Notes under the pieces: generated by a model
Told to the model about the DNA's origin: nothing
Seen by the model: only the letters and a program-made list of their open reading frames with translations
Database searches by the model: none
Position numbers and translations under genes: made by a program
Assembly (NCBI RefSeq): GCF_022965805.1
Contig: NC_133109.1
Coordinates: 5,247,869-5,311,868 of the forward strand
DNA: 64,000 bases
DNA from: Primulina eburnea
Lineage: Eukaryota; Streptophyta; Magnoliopsida; Lamiales; Gesneriaceae
Reading direction: 5' to 3'
Shown: positions 32,851 to 44,350 of the stretch, one piece after another
Layout: each line of letters begins with the position of its first letter
How positions within the stretch are numbered: the first letter of the stretch is position 1

Positions 32851-34386
32851 TCATGGCCTCCCCAACAATATATGACAAGCATGCATAGGTACCATGTCAC
32901 ACAAAACCTCATCCACATACTTCCCAATTGAAAAGGACACTAGAACTTGCCTATTCACTCTCACCTCCGCACAATCATTCAACCATTGAAGCTTATATGG
33001 TTGAGGATGTTTTATTGTAGGCAATCCCAATTTTTCCACCAACTCAACACTAGCCACGTTAGTGCAACTCCCCCCATCTATGATGACATTGCAAACCCTA
33101 CCATTCACAAAACATCTAGTGTGGAACAAATTCTCTCTTTGGCTAGCCTCCTCATTCTTGACTTGGGCACTCATGATTCGCCTAGTCACTAGCGCTTCTC
33201 CTACAACCGCCCCATATCCCTCATCGGGATCCTCCAACTCAGGCATATCATCATCACTACCTTCGCCATCTCCCTCACTTTGAGATTCATACTCACCATA
33301 ATCATTCAAGATCATCACCCTCTTATTAGGACAATCACTAGAAATATGACCCATCCCTTGACACCTAAAACATCTAACATCTCTATAGCGATTAGAAGGA
33401 GTTTCAGATTTACCTTGGACTCCTTGCTTAGGCGCCTCTTGTTTGGTCTCAAATTTGGGCTTGGCCACCACTTTGTTCTCCTCACGCTTCCCCACATTTG
33501 ATCTCCAAGAAGATGATGCACCTCCGGTTTGATTGGTGCGGCCAACTCCTCGCCTCTTGAGTTGTTGCTCCACCTTTATGGCCATTTGCACCATCTCGTC
33601 TAGATCTAAGTAGTGCCGAAGCTCCACTTGATCTTGGATCTCCCTGTTCAAACCACAAAGAAAACGAGCCATAGTTGCTTCATTATCCTCCTCAGTATTT
33701 GCCCTAATCATGAGTACTTCCATCTCCTTATAGTAGTCCTCAACACTCTTCAACCCTTGCCTCAAAGTTTGTAACCTCTTAAACATCTCCCTATAGTAAT
33801 GGTTAGGCACAAGCCTCTTCCTCATTACACTCTTCATCTCATCCCAAGTTTCAATAGGTCTCTCATTATACTTTCTTTTAGTGGTCACTAATTGATCCCA
33901 CCAAATGAGAGCATAGTCTAAGAATTCAACCACCGCCAACCTCACCTTCTTTTGTTCGGAGTAGTGGTGACATGCAAATACGAACTCTACCCTCTTTTCC
34001 CATTCTAGGTACGCCTCCGGGTCAGATTTCCCATGGAATGAAGGGATTTTCATCTTAATGCTACCCATGTGACCATCTTCTCTAGTCTCCTCATATCTAC
34101 CCCGCATGGCTTCCCTTCTTCCTCTACCAAATCCCCTATCTCTCCCATTCCTACCCCAATTCTCATTTTGACTCTCATCGCCTCCTCCTAGATCATACTC
34201 CTCATCATCTCTACCCAAATCCCTAGGCTTAGGTTTACCCCCACTAACACTAACCTCAAGTTTACCCAACCTCTCATGCAACGACTCCATTTGGGTCGCC
34301 ATCGCTCTACTAAAATCCCCAAACAACGCATCTAGATGAGCTTTGGACACCCCCGAATTCGAACTATCTCCTACCTCCCTCTCCAT
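32851..34386 (-). CDS. Gypsy Gag plus protease, ends at a premature TGA
   Basis: 511 residues starting at the ATG at 34386. The N-terminal 110 residues are charged. Retrotrans_gag spans about 118-280 (DPEAYLEWEKRVEFVF, ALIWWDQL, RNRE-like FLCGLNREIQDQVELR). A CCHC zinc knuckle CFRCQGMGHISSDC lies near 338. The retropepsin active site appears as IIDGGSCTN near 437. The frame stops at 32851-32853 right after HILLGRP, where a Trp codon (LGRPWQFDRR in relatives) would be expected. The next open segment is in the same frame, so gag-protease and pol were one polyprotein until a single-base change. Confidence 0.9.
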   Translation of the reverse strand: MEREVGDSSNSGVSKAHLDALFGDFSRAMATQMESLHERLGKLEVSVSGGKPKPRDLGRDDEEYDLGGGDESQNENWGRNGRDRGFGRGRREAMRGRYEETREDGHMGSIKMKIPSFHGKSDPEAYLEWEKRVEFVFACHHYSEQKKVRLAVVEFLDYALIWWDQLVTTKRKYNERPIETWDEMKSVMRKRLVPNHYYREMFKRLQTLRQGLKSVEDYYKEMEVLMIRANTEEDNEATMARFLCGLNREIQDQVELRHYLDLDEMVQMAIKVEQQLKRRGVGRTNQTGGASSSWRSNVGKREENKVVAKPKFETKQEAPKQGVQGKSETPSNRYRDVRCFRCQGMGHISSDCPNKRVMILNDYGEYESQSEGDGEGSDDDMPELEDPDEGYGAVVGEALVTRRIMSAQVKNEEASQRENLFHTRCFVNGRVCNVIIDGGSCTNVASVELVEKLGLPTIKHPQPYKLQWLNDCAEVRVNRQVLVSFSIGKYVDEVLCDMVPMHACHILLGRP

Positions 34387-34389
34387 TTA

Positions 34390-35009
34390 ATTTCAAAACT
34401 GTACCTGCAAGAAAAGGTTAGTAGAAATAAAATAATCCTCACCCAAATGCTCACGGTCACTCCAAAGAAATTCACTCGTCTCTCCTCTCTTATTTTTTTT
34501 TTTGCTCACAACAAATACTCACTAGTCACTCCAAAGAAATAACACTCACACTCAAATGTTTCCAATCGAACTTGATAGTACTCTCAAAAGTGTGCTCAAG
34601 CTTTGTATTTGGGATATCAAACAATCAAGGTTCAAACTTGTGAACAAATGCGACCGACTCACTTGGACTGTGTAGACAAGCAATTCGAATATAAATATAT
34701 ATTTATATATATATATATTTTTTTACTGTGTGAGACAATTGAATATGACTCTATGAAGACAATAGAACAATATATCAAAAAGAAATAATGGTGAATTTTC
34801 GAAATTTTTGTACTCTTTTTTTTTTTTTTTTTGCTCTTTGAATTCCGAAAATTCAAAAGAAAAAAAAGGACTCAAAATTTCGTGTATCACAGATTCACGA
34901 AAAAAATACGAAGAACGATAGAACAAACAGATATGAAAGCGGAATTAAATAATAATTAGATCTGCGTAAAGAACAATTGATAAACTCACTTGAATTCAAT
35001 TAACCTGGA
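34390..35009 (-). other. Gypsy 5' leader between primer site and gag
   Basis: A 620-bp untranslated leader with two related CACT..AGTCACTCCAAAGAAA stretches, an AT-rich run near 34690-34720 and poly-T near 34810. No independent gene is visible. Confidence 0.6.
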
Positions 35010-35021
35010 GCTCTGATACCA
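35010..35021 (-). promoter_or_regulatory. Primer binding site of the gypsy element
   Basis: The minus strand reads TGGTATCAGAGC, complementary to the 3' end of initiator Met-tRNA, two bases inside the 5' LTR at 35024. Confidence 0.9.
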
Positions 35022-35023
35022 AA

Positions 35024-35939
35024 TGATATGAATCTTGACACGAATAAATAGCAAACACGATTAAAAATAAATCGCACCCTCTATTCAATTACGATATTAA
35101 GATTCGTGTGTTTTTCCCGATCTTTTGAATCAAGTATTGTGTGATATTCACCTCTAAACTAGCAAGAGTTTAGCAACAAATAAACACGAAGATAAACAAT
35201 CGAAAACTATACGAACCTTCGAAGAACTTGGCCTACGACAATCCGCACAAGCAACGATCGACAACCGCCACAAAGTTAAAAACTTTGATAAGTTTGATTT
35301 GATTTGACAAAGCTTGGCTTTGAAAAGTTGAGAGAAAATTCTCAAAAGTTTTGATAACTCCAAAATATTATGTGTATTGTGTTCAAAATTCGTCCAAGAT
35401 ATAGTCTAGATATCAAAGATACCAAAAATCTAGTTCCCTAGCAAAGTAAAACTCTAAAGAAGGAAACAAAATCGCGCAGAAAACAGCGGACACGGACCCC
35501 GGGCAGACCTCCGTGTCTAGGTCCGTGTACATACTGTACTAATCTTCATCCGGAATCAAGGGACACGGACCCCGTGCTCACCTCCGTGTACGGGTCCGTG
35601 TAGGCACTGTATTCGCCAACTTCAAAGGGCACGGACCCCGTGCCTGGGTCCGTCTCCAGGTCCGTGGAGCCACTGTAAAAACCCTTCCCAGCTTGTGAAG
35701 GACACGGACCCCGTGTGCAGGTCCGTGTACTGGTCCGTCCAGACTCGGTCAGCAATACCAATGTTTGAACGACTTTCCGTTGGCCTCCAAACGTACTCCC
35801 ATGCATCACGACCTCTTCAGGCTTACTCATGACTCCTTGTAGCGCCTCCTTGAACCTCTTTAGTCGACCCCTCGTGATTGGTCCCTCCGGCAACTGCAAA
35901 GGATCCCATGCTTTCCTTGGGACGTCCACGTTCGCATCA
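35024..35939 (-). repeat. 5' LTR of the gypsy element
   Basis: 916 bp, same length as the other LTR and differing at only a few sites. It carries the promoter side of the element and a non-translated copy of the pol 3' end (35935-35546 region). Confidence 0.9.
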
Positions 35940-36199
35940 GGTTCAATTCCCATTGATTGCAAGGAGTGCAATTATTTTGAGAGAGATTGTTGGGTGCAAT
36001 AATTGTCCATGCTTGGTAGAGCGATCGAACCGTGGTGCTTGAGTTGTTGTGCGGTTTAAAATATTTGAGTTTGTAATGCCCGGAAATTTAATCCTAATAA
36101 TCTGTAATTATTGATTTATAATTTGATACGATTATGAATGGATTAATCGGGACACAAAATAAAATTGCATATGAAAAGATATAAGTGCAAGTACAGTAG

Positions 36200-36510
36200 C
36201 ATTCACGCACATGCGCGACCGGATGCACACACATGCGTGGAGTGGACAGAAGACTTCGCGCATATGCGCGGATTGATGGCGCGCATGTGCGCGAGGAGGC
36301 CAGTAGCAAGATTGTCGAGACAGAATGTTGGGCGCACATGCGCGACTTGGGTGCGCGCACCTCGCGCATATGCGCGAGATGTCCAGAGGACCTCGCGCAT
36401 ATGCGCGGAAGAAGTGCGCGCATATGCGCGAGATGCCGTGTAGTCACGCGCCAGGGCTTATAGCCTCGCGCATATGCGCGGAAGAGGGTCGCGCATATGC
36501 GCGAGACGTG
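36200..36510. repeat. Array of CGCGCATATGCGCG palindromes
   Basis: About ten copies, several being the perfect 16-bp palindrome TCGCGCATATGCGCGA, spaced irregularly at about 20-50 bp. The array is far richer in CpG than the surrounding LTR. The same motif is present at 6495-6745 but absent from the corresponding part of the copy at 63860-64000. Confidence 0.9.
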
Positions 36511-37404
36511 TTTTGCGAAGGCATGGGCCACGTTGCTGAATCATGCATTGTATACATGTATATGTACGAATTTGCATATAGTTCATCAGATTTTAGAAAA
36601 TAGTCGAAGCTTTGAAGAAGAAAATCCTTACGCCTTTTGTGAAAAATCCGTCCGCCTGATTTTGAATCCGACTTCGGTATTATGTTCATATCAACGCAGG
36701 CTATAACTGGACGTAAGTTTTGCTACGTTTTGATATGTTTTGAAATTATGATGTTGTTGGAATTGAATACATGTCATATATGATGTTCTTGGCATGTTAG
36801 ATATCATAGAATCGAAGTCAGATTGAGAAACGAACTGATTATGGAATTGTTATGAATTTTTAGGGTATATTGATTTATACCGGACAGATTTGAATTGGAA
36901 CTGGATTATAGATTATATTGGATATTGGTTATGGATTGTAACTGTTATCTGGTGATGTGGTATTGACGGGGATATTGAGATTGTACCGTTATACCGTTGA
37001 TTTTGAATTAAAACCAAATTAATCAGACTCGGTGTTGAATTGAGAATGGAACATTGATTTTAGCATTTCCGGTATGTCGTTTCAGATTTACAGAGACAGT
37101 TTTGAATTCAGAATTGAGATTGCTTCAGACCGTGACTACAAACGAAAGGTATAAGTCAATGTGTATTGGGAGATCGACTTGAGTCGGTTTAGACTTGAGT
37201 TTCCCTAAATCACATACTTTACTTTATTGCATTGATATTTGCATTAATTTGATTGATGTACTTGTTCTCTTGATTTATAGATAGCAGGTATTAGAAGAGT
37301 AATATGATGACAGAAGTGTCTGTTAGTGGTGGGATCGACACGGGCACATTGCACGATGTCATGAGATAGTGTATTGGTGTTAGTTCCATAGTCTGTCACC
37401 GGAT

Positions 37405-37660
37405 AATTGGCTATCAATGTGGATAGAATTATATCTCCTTCTATTACTGGTGATCGGTACCGTATCGATGTGGATAGAATTATAACTTCTTCTATTACTG
37501 ATGATCGATGTTATATCGATGTGGATAGAATCGGAGTTTTCTTCTATTACTGATGATCGATACTATACCGATGTGGATAGAATCAGAGCTTCTTCTATTC
37601 CTGGTGATCGATGCTATATCGACGTGGATAGAACTGGAGTCTTTTCTATTACTGTTGGTT
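37405..37660 (+). repeat. Tandem repeat with GATAGAA / TTCTATT arms
   Basis: Units of about 60 bp: ATCGATGTGGATAGAAT, spacer, CTTCTATTACTG, TGATCGAT. Each can form a small hairpin. Weaker, shorter versions occur in reverse in 5590-5660 and 62945-63020. Confidence 0.75.
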
Positions 37661-38254
37661 GATATGGAATGCCAATGTCTGGAAACCGGGATCCCTAGGC
37701 TAGGATTGAGTCTAGTCTGAGTCGTGGAGTCACGAGCAATGTCGACAGTTGATATTGGTTATGTTTCAGCTTTTGATATATATTGTTGTTATATGTCCAT
37801 GCTTTTATGGTTATCACATGATTGCATGTTTCGTTGATTTATACTGGGATTATATTCTCACCGGAATTATCCGGCTGTTGTCTTGTTTGTATGTGTACTT
37901 GACAACAGGTGGGACATGTTCAGGGTCCAGGAGATGAGGAGAGATCGTGATTAGAGTGGAGGCTCCGGACTTGGATTAAAGATAGGGTTTGGACGCTTGA
38001 CATCAGATGTTAAACCTTAGTTGAATAAATGTATGTGGTACAAGACTATTACTTTTATATACTGAGATGTATATGTTTATGTCACTACGTTCCGCATTAT
38101 TTAAAAAAAAAATTAGACTCTGTTTATTATAATTGTTTTAATTAGTCCCAATGATGATTAAGAATATGATTAGCGTCCGGGTCCCCACAGAGTTGCACCA
38201 TTACCACTAGTTATAGTTATTGGTAAAGCGGTAAGCACTCGGTCCTACATTACC

Positions 38255-40440
38255 ATCTTCTGTATATGCTAGATCAAGATTCAGTTATTCTTTAATTTCA
38301 TCTTTAGATTATATGATAGATATTCCACAAACTTCTAAAGTTTCTACTTCTCAAATAAGAGAAGAAATAAATCTTCTATAAAAGATACAATAGAAGATTT
38401 AATAATTATCAAATTAATATAGTTAATCAAAAAGTTAGGAAAACTGATACATTTTCAAAAATGAATTTTACTATTTAATGGATAAAAAATCAAAAATTTA
38501 TTTTACAAAAGGATCTCGTGCTAGAGCGATGATCGATCTTGAATTTTATAATATCAAATGGGAATCTTTCAGATAATGATATTTTAAAAGTTTCTCTGAA
38601 AAAAAAATTGATTATATTGTTATAGAATTTTACAAGTACTGTGAAAATCAAAATAAATTAATACATTTTCTTCTTTGGTTTTTAAAACATTTATTATAAA
38701 TTATATTTTTCTTGAAAGAAATTATAAAATTTCTTATGAATAGATTCAAAAATCTGTTCATCCTCTTCAACAATCTTTTATTATAGAAAAAATAATAAAA
38801 TTTTAAATTTTACTGATTTTTCATAATATGTTACAAATAACTGTTAAACATATAAATCAGATACTTGAAAAACAAAAATATACAAATCTTGATCTTATTA
38901 TATAATAGGAGAATAAATTATTTCTCTAAAATATCTCATAGATAACATTAGTATTGCAATCAATCATATTAAACATGATGTTCATATACAAACTAAGGAA
39001 GAAATTAATATTGTTTCTATTACATCTTCTTATATTCAAAACTCTCCAGAAATAAAAGATTTCAAATTTAAGTATTCTCTTTCTGATTTAGATAAATTAT
39101 TAGAAGAAAATTTTAAAAATCTATCTAAATACTCTCAATAAAGAGTTTGAAAATATTAAAAATTCTTCTGATGAAGAAATTAATAAAATAAAATAGGCAG
39201 ATAAACCTACTCAAACCAAATATTATTATGACAGACCTACTCTCATGGATGTTCTAGAAAAAGAATATATTTTCTCTAATAATTATAATGAGAAAATTAT
39301 TTATCAATAGAATACTGATAGTTTTAGTGATAAACAAATTTATAATACTACTCATCGTATGCTTATGTATAGTATTGTATATAAAACTTCAGGCAATAAT
39401 GATAAGACTATTGCTATAATGATTACATCCGGTTTTGCTGGTCAACTTAATAGTTGATGGGATAATTATTTAGACCAATCCCATAAAGATGATATTATTA
39501 ACTCAATCAAAACTGAGAATAATATTCATATAGAAAATACAATTTATTCTCTTATAATGACAATGATTGAATATTTTACTAATAGATTGACAGATAATGG
39601 TGAACAAATTCGTACTTTATTAAGTAACTTGAAATGTAAAACTCTTATTGATTTTAGATGATATAAAGCTACATTTTTATCTCAAATTTGTGATATACCA
39701 GACTGTAATAATAGTCTTAGGAAAGTCAAATTTATAGATGATTTACCTTTTCTTTTTGCTGAAAAAATTAGAAAAGTATTAAGAAAATATGATATTTATA
39801 TTCCTTATGATAATTATACTTATGTCAAATTAATAAGTATTTGTATACAAGAGGGTTTAGCTCTTTATAATTAGTTAAAATTAAATAATCAAATTAAAAG
39901 ACAAAATTTACTAGAAATAAAACAACTTAGTAATTTTGTGATCAATTTGGTATGTATTTACCTAATAAAGATAAAAACAAAATAAAAGATAAATATGATA
40001 AACTTTATATAAAGAAAATATATTTGTGTGATAGACAAAAAGATAGAAAAAAGAAAATACAATAAAGCCATGAAAAACGGAAATCAGAAAATAATAAAAT
40101 AGGAAATATACATCTATTATGTGTAGAAAATGTAAAAAAATTATGTTTGGCTAAAAAAATAATAAATTAGATATAGATGAGAAACTCAAAGAAACATTAT
40201 TTAAAATAATAATGGATTCTAATAAGGATTATGATTATATTATTATCTCTGATAATACTTAAGAATCATATAATAAGAAGAAATTCTAACAATGATTCAG
40301 TATATTTCGATGTTTATCCCAATTTATCTTTATCTTTGTCTGATATAAATATATTAGATTCCTTAAAATTAAAAGTTAAAACTCATGGTTATAATTATAC
40401 TCCTGGGACTTGGATTTAAATTGAGATATGAAAAAGAGGT
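38255..40440 (+). pseudogene. Endogenous pararetrovirus-like (Caulimoviridae) remnant
   Basis: The plus strand shows a decayed polyprotein. Around 39220-39900 the reading, through in-frame stops, resembles the coat-protein/gag-like region of plant caulimovirids, with short anchors such as GFAGQLNS, DDLPFLFAEKIRKVL and a Tyr/Lys-rich tract. A basic Lys-rich tract follows (39960-40100), where a zinc knuckle would be expected, but none is intact. Frameshifts and stops occur every few dozen codons and I could not find RT. It is old and cannot produce a virus. A florendovirus or petuvirus relative is my best guess. Confidence 0.5.
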
Positions 40441-40854
40441 ATTTAAATATTAGAATAATGATTAATATAAGGTTCATCTATGGAGTTTTTACAATACATA
40501 AAATGGTTTAATAAGACATACCATAGAAATTAAACAACAGAGGATTCTACCGAGGTCCACCTCAGAAACATAAATTAATAAAAAATCACACGTAAACGCC
40601 TTAAACGCCATCTCTCGGCTAAGCGAGCTGAAGGACTACAACATGAATTTATTATTTCCTGGTTAAACTCGAATTTTATATTTACCATTTTTTGGTTCAT
40701 CTCTTTATCTTTTATTTTAACCATAAACTTCATATGATATCAAAATTCCAGTATATATAATATATAACAAGATTGTATATATTAATTATTTTTCTAAAAC
40801 TAACTTATTAATTAATATATATTTATTTTTTTCCCGACATGAAAGGATTACAAG
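40441..40854. other. AT-rich spacer
   Basis: No gene. A block at 40600-40670 has more balanced composition and may be a further tail of the virus-like remnant, but I cannot identify it. Confidence 0.3.
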
Positions 40855-40862
40855 CTCGGAAA

Positions 40863-41473
40863 TAGAGGTGTCAATTTGGATGGGTTGGGTTGGGTTGAGC
40901 AATAGTACTATTCAAAAATTTCTCAACCCGAACCTGAGCCAACCCGAAAACTCTCAACCCGAATCTGAACCCGAATCAAGCTGATCAACCCATCAATCTG
41001 TATAACCCGATTTTGAATTTTTTTAAATAAAATTCAAATAATGATAATAATTTAATTTAAACACATAATAACAAAAGCTCCCTCATATATATAATTTAAA
41101 TTTGAAAATCTAATCGTAGAAAAATAAAATATATTTACTAAATTAAATAAACAATTATTTAAAAAATAAAACATTTTCAAAATAAATATTAAATTATGAA
41201 AATTTATGATATAAATATACAATAAATATTTTTTTTCAGATATAAAATATATAAAAAAATGTAGACAATATTTATTAATTATGTATTAAAAAAAAATTCG
41301 AGTCAACCAGGGTCAACTCGGTTGACCCGAATCCAACCAGGTCATTTTTTTTCGGGTCATCTATCGGGTCCAACTCGATCTGACTCAAACCTGAAAACTC
41401 CAAACCCAAATCTTATTTTTTTCGAGTTGAATCGTGTCGAATTGGTGAATCATGTCGGATTTTTACACCTCAG
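40863..41473. mobile_element. hAT-type MITE with Asn-Pro-like AACCCG repeats
   Basis: The ends are TAGAGGTGTCAA and TTTTTACACCTCAG, inverted. The 8-bp flanks CTCGGAAA (40855-40862) and CTCGAAAA (41474-41481) differ at one position, as expected for an old hAT target duplication. The subterminal parts are rich in GGGTTGGGT / CAACCCGAA motifs. The open frame at 41322-41597 is accidental. It is related to 47589-48168. Confidence 0.75.
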
Positions 41474-41799
41474 CTCGAAAAGTAGATGTCCAAGTTCGGT
41501 GTCCCTTGAAGAAGAGGACGAAGACCTTCATGCGATAGCCCTTGGCCCATCGGCCAAAGATTCCAAGTACACCAATATTTTTTTAAAAAAAATTTAATTT
41601 GTAAAATAATAAATTGTTGATAATCAAGTGTATATTTTTTTTAATAATTAATTTCAAAATTGAAATGATGTTATATTAAAGGTAAAAATACAAACAATAT
41701 GGATAAATATAAATTTAATTTATATTTGTTGAAGTTGGAACTTTCAAAATCCAGGAACATCACATTTCATTCTTATTAATTATAATCGAATTAGCATGC

Positions 41800-42450
41800 A
41801 TATTCTTCTTCATCTTAATTGTGTCATGTGAATTGGTAAACAGCTCCTTCTTTCCTATTCTTTGTTTTAGCATTAAACCAATCTTTTAGTATTTCAAGTA
41901 GAGAAAGAGATAATTGTAGAGACAAAATATTTCTTTGCTCTCCAATAATGAGAAGGCTGACTCCAATGATTCCACACTTGAACATTGGATTGCGAGTAAC
42001 CAATGAGTAGGAATAAGAAATTATCTGTCTAACTCCACTGTTGATGCATAGACGTCTCCAATCATTATCATATCCTTTTAGACAAAATAATTTGACACGA
42101 TATTTAAATTTTCCATCGATTCAGAAAGAGAATCATGGAAGCTTTTTGTTAAACATAAATTAATAATATGACATACACATCTAACATAAATTACTGCATC
42201 ATTTAAAAACGGTTCAAGAAAAAGTTTGAATCGTCTCATTGCCTCGTTATTGTTTGATGCATTATCTAATGTGATCAAAATAATTTTATTTTCTATACCA
42301 TATAATTGACAAATATTTAACGTAAATCTAGCTATCGTGTAAGGGAAAGTCATTATGTGCACTGTGTTGGGTGATCGTTTTTTTTGTGTCCAAAAAGCAA
42401 CGTGAGTTTTAAAAATTTTAATTTGACATTCAAATATTATCTTGGACACT
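41800..42450 (-). pseudogene. hAT transposase relic
   Basis: The open segment 42449-42078 (123 codons) reads LYGIENKIILITLDNASNNNEAM and IYVRCVCHIINLCLTK, the conserved hAT transposase blocks (W..T.DNASNN, RC..HI.NL..) around the second catalytic aspartate. Similarity continues weakly with stops toward 41850. There is no intact N-terminal BED zinc finger or C-terminal dimerisation domain. The source of the MITEs nearby could be a relative of this gene, but that is not shown. Confidence 0.8.
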
Positions 42451-42454
42451 CGTA

Positions 42455-44350
42455 TGATTCAAACAAAATAATCACATGGAGTTTATAAATTTACCTTTAT
42501 TGAATTAATCGTTTGGCTCCAACTATTTCATGATTAGCGGAGATAGCTCTTGCTGAATTTCCTACGAACATTATTCTTTGAAAATTATTTTTTCAATCTC
42601 CGAATCAGGTCCACAACCGGATTACTTGTTACTCTTTTAACTTACACTAGAAAGTATACGAGATATTTTGCATAGAGAAAAAATTGAGAGGCGGCTCAAA
42701 CTCTTTTTTCTTTGATGGAGGCCGAAAAATTGGAGAGCTTGAGGGAGAGGATTTTCGAAAAACAAGAGTCGAGGCTAAGGTTCTTCTTCTCCTGCTTTGA
42801 ACACTTAACTTAGTTTCCTTAATTGTAGATTTAAGTTTCTTAATTAATATTAATGGACTTAATCAATTAATTGGACTAGTCCAACTAGTTTAATTAATAT
42901 ATTAAAATCCATTAAAAACATTAGTTAATTTGCATGTTGTACTTATACTCTTACAATATTCATTATGCATTCTCCCACTACAATTAACGAATCTTTAATA
43001 AACTCAACCCCTAAGTTTAATCGTTTAAATTCTCGAATTTTATAAATTCAACTCCTTGAATTTATTCTTTTCAAAGTTTAATTATCATAAATTCAACTCA
43101 TTGAATTTACTATTTCGTAATATAAATTTAACTCCATGAATTTATTCTCTCAAATTTTAATTATCATAAATTCAACTCCTTCAATTTACTATCTCATAAT
43201 TTTGTATAAATTCAACTCCTTGAATTTATTTTCTCAACAGGAACAAATGATCAAGTGTTTGTGTGATCCACAATGGTTTTATGATACAACTAGTCGTGAG
43301 TTCACAACATTTTTTGATTCAGGACATTTTCCTTTATTCAGCTTACCCTAATTTTCCCCATTCCATGCACCAACATTTGATCATGACTCATGAGAATGTC
43401 AAAAATTATTTTTTGATTAAACCCATCAAATCATGGTAAGAACGTCTAGTAGCATCGTCTCATGATTATCTAGGTATTACTAATAGTGCGTGCAAGAACC
43501 AATATGTTATGATTAACGTACAATACGGTCTCTTCATCTCATATATCCCGATTGAATTTGCAATCATTGGTTCATCGAGTGTTGCATATTAAATTCGATA
43601 GCTATGTGATACAATTATGAAATATTTATAGTGTCATCGCATGCACAACTAGAGAAATTTTTCCCTAATGTACATCTCACATTCTCGCAAGAGATTTCAT
43701 GTACTATTATTTCGTTAGATCACATAGGATATCAACACCCGTATGTGAGCGATGAATCCCCAACTATAAGGCACTCGCTCTTACACATACCGCAATTGCA
43801 CCCAACCTCGCTACCTTGTGACCCTTGCGGAGTCGGTAAACGAGTCAAAACACAATCCTAGTATGTAGAGCCTCAGTGTTGTCTCGGGTTGTAAGGACTA
43901 ATGATGTACAATCACAACCAAAGACTTTTCCTCTTGATGAATGACAACCACTTGAAAAGTACAAGGGAGGATTGTTCGGTACAATCATCGTATGATTACC
44001 CATATGCATGATTCGACATCTCTATACCTTTACCATGAAACACGGTACACAACATCACATATGCTAGTCTCAAGTTCAAGCGACCTTTATCCTTGGTTTT
44101 AGACGACTGAATCGATTATGAACGAATTTAGAATATACAGTGTTTAAAAATGAGTTTCATGATCGAATTATGATTAATTTGTATTAAAATATAATAAAAA
44201 AACTTTATTTATGCTGATTGCATGGGTATACAGATAAAGTAAAATGAAACCATGAGACACAAATTATATTAAGATAAAAATTGTTAATTACAACTGAGTC
44301 GATAAATTCATTAGCCAACCATTGGATTACAGGACATAGTCTCTAACAAT
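42455..44350 (-). mobile_element. LTR-like segment (probably copia), boundaries uncertain
   Basis: Read on the minus strand it starts TGTTAGAGACTATGTCC at 44350, which resembles a copia LTR start, and runs about 1.9 kb without coding potential. It abuts the hAT transposase relic. I did not find matching target duplications (ATATG to the right), so the left end is a guess. A short tandem repeat is included at 43030-43235. Confidence 0.35.
43030..43235. repeat. Tandem repeat of TAAATTCAACTCCTTGAATTTA
   Basis: About five diverged units of roughly 45-50 bp, each with a TTCAA...TTGAA inverted repeat. Confidence 0.75.

Larger units (their letters stand above)
28879..35939 (-). mobile_element. Nearly intact Ty3/gypsy retrotransposon (CRM-like?)
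   Basis: 7061 bp with 916-bp LTRs at 28879-29794 and 35024-35939 (minus-strand ends TGATGCGAACGTGG...CATATCA). Perfect TSDs GGTTC occur at 28874-28878 and 35940-35944. The primer binding site (minus TGGTATCAGAGC) is at 35010-35021, and the polypurine tract (minus AAGAAGGGGAGGA) abuts 29794. I counted roughly six LTR differences, so it is recent. Gag and pol share one frame, broken by one stop. Pol runs on into the 3' LTR, a trait I recall for CRM-type elements; the lineage is inferred. Confidence 0.92.
36072..38190 (+). mobile_element. Ty3-type solo LTR with CATATG palindrome array
   Basis: 2119 bp, starting TGTAATGCCCGGAAATTTAA and ending GCGTCCGGGTCCCCACA, with perfect TSDs GAGTT (36067-36071, 38191-38195). 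It lies inside the right LTR of the small TRIM and belongs to the same family as 5065-6863. Positions 36200-36510 hold about ten CGCGCATATGCGCG-type palindromes. Positions 37405-37660 hold four to five units of about 60 bp with GTGGATAGAA and TTCTATTAC arms around ATCGAT. No coding sequence. Confidence 0.92.
28711..38249 (+). mobile_element. Small TRIM retrotransposon, split by two later insertions
   Basis: LTRs of about 139 bp (TGTTGGGTGCAATAATTG...CGGTCCTACA) lie at 28711-28849 and at 35988-36071 plus 38196-38249. Perfect TSDs TTACC flank the whole (28706-28710, 38250-38254). The primer binding site TTGGTATCAGAGC is at 28851-28863. Without the nested gypsy element the internal part is only about 70 bp, so the original element was about 350 bp and non-coding. 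The right LTR is interrupted by a solo LTR. It inserted into the virus-like sequence. Confidence 0.9.

Noticed and set aside
35546..35971. 141-codon minus-strand ORF identical to the end of pol
   Set aside because: It is the copy of the pol 3' end carried in the 5' LTR, not a separate gene.
36094..36603. ORFs in both strands reading AHMR/AYAR repeats
   Set aside because: Same cause: the palindrome array in the LTR at 36072-38190. They are not proteins.
43136..43861. Two ORFs (71 and 76 codons) in the LTR-like segment
   Set aside because: No domain, low complexity at the first, and both lie in a non-coding LTR-like block.
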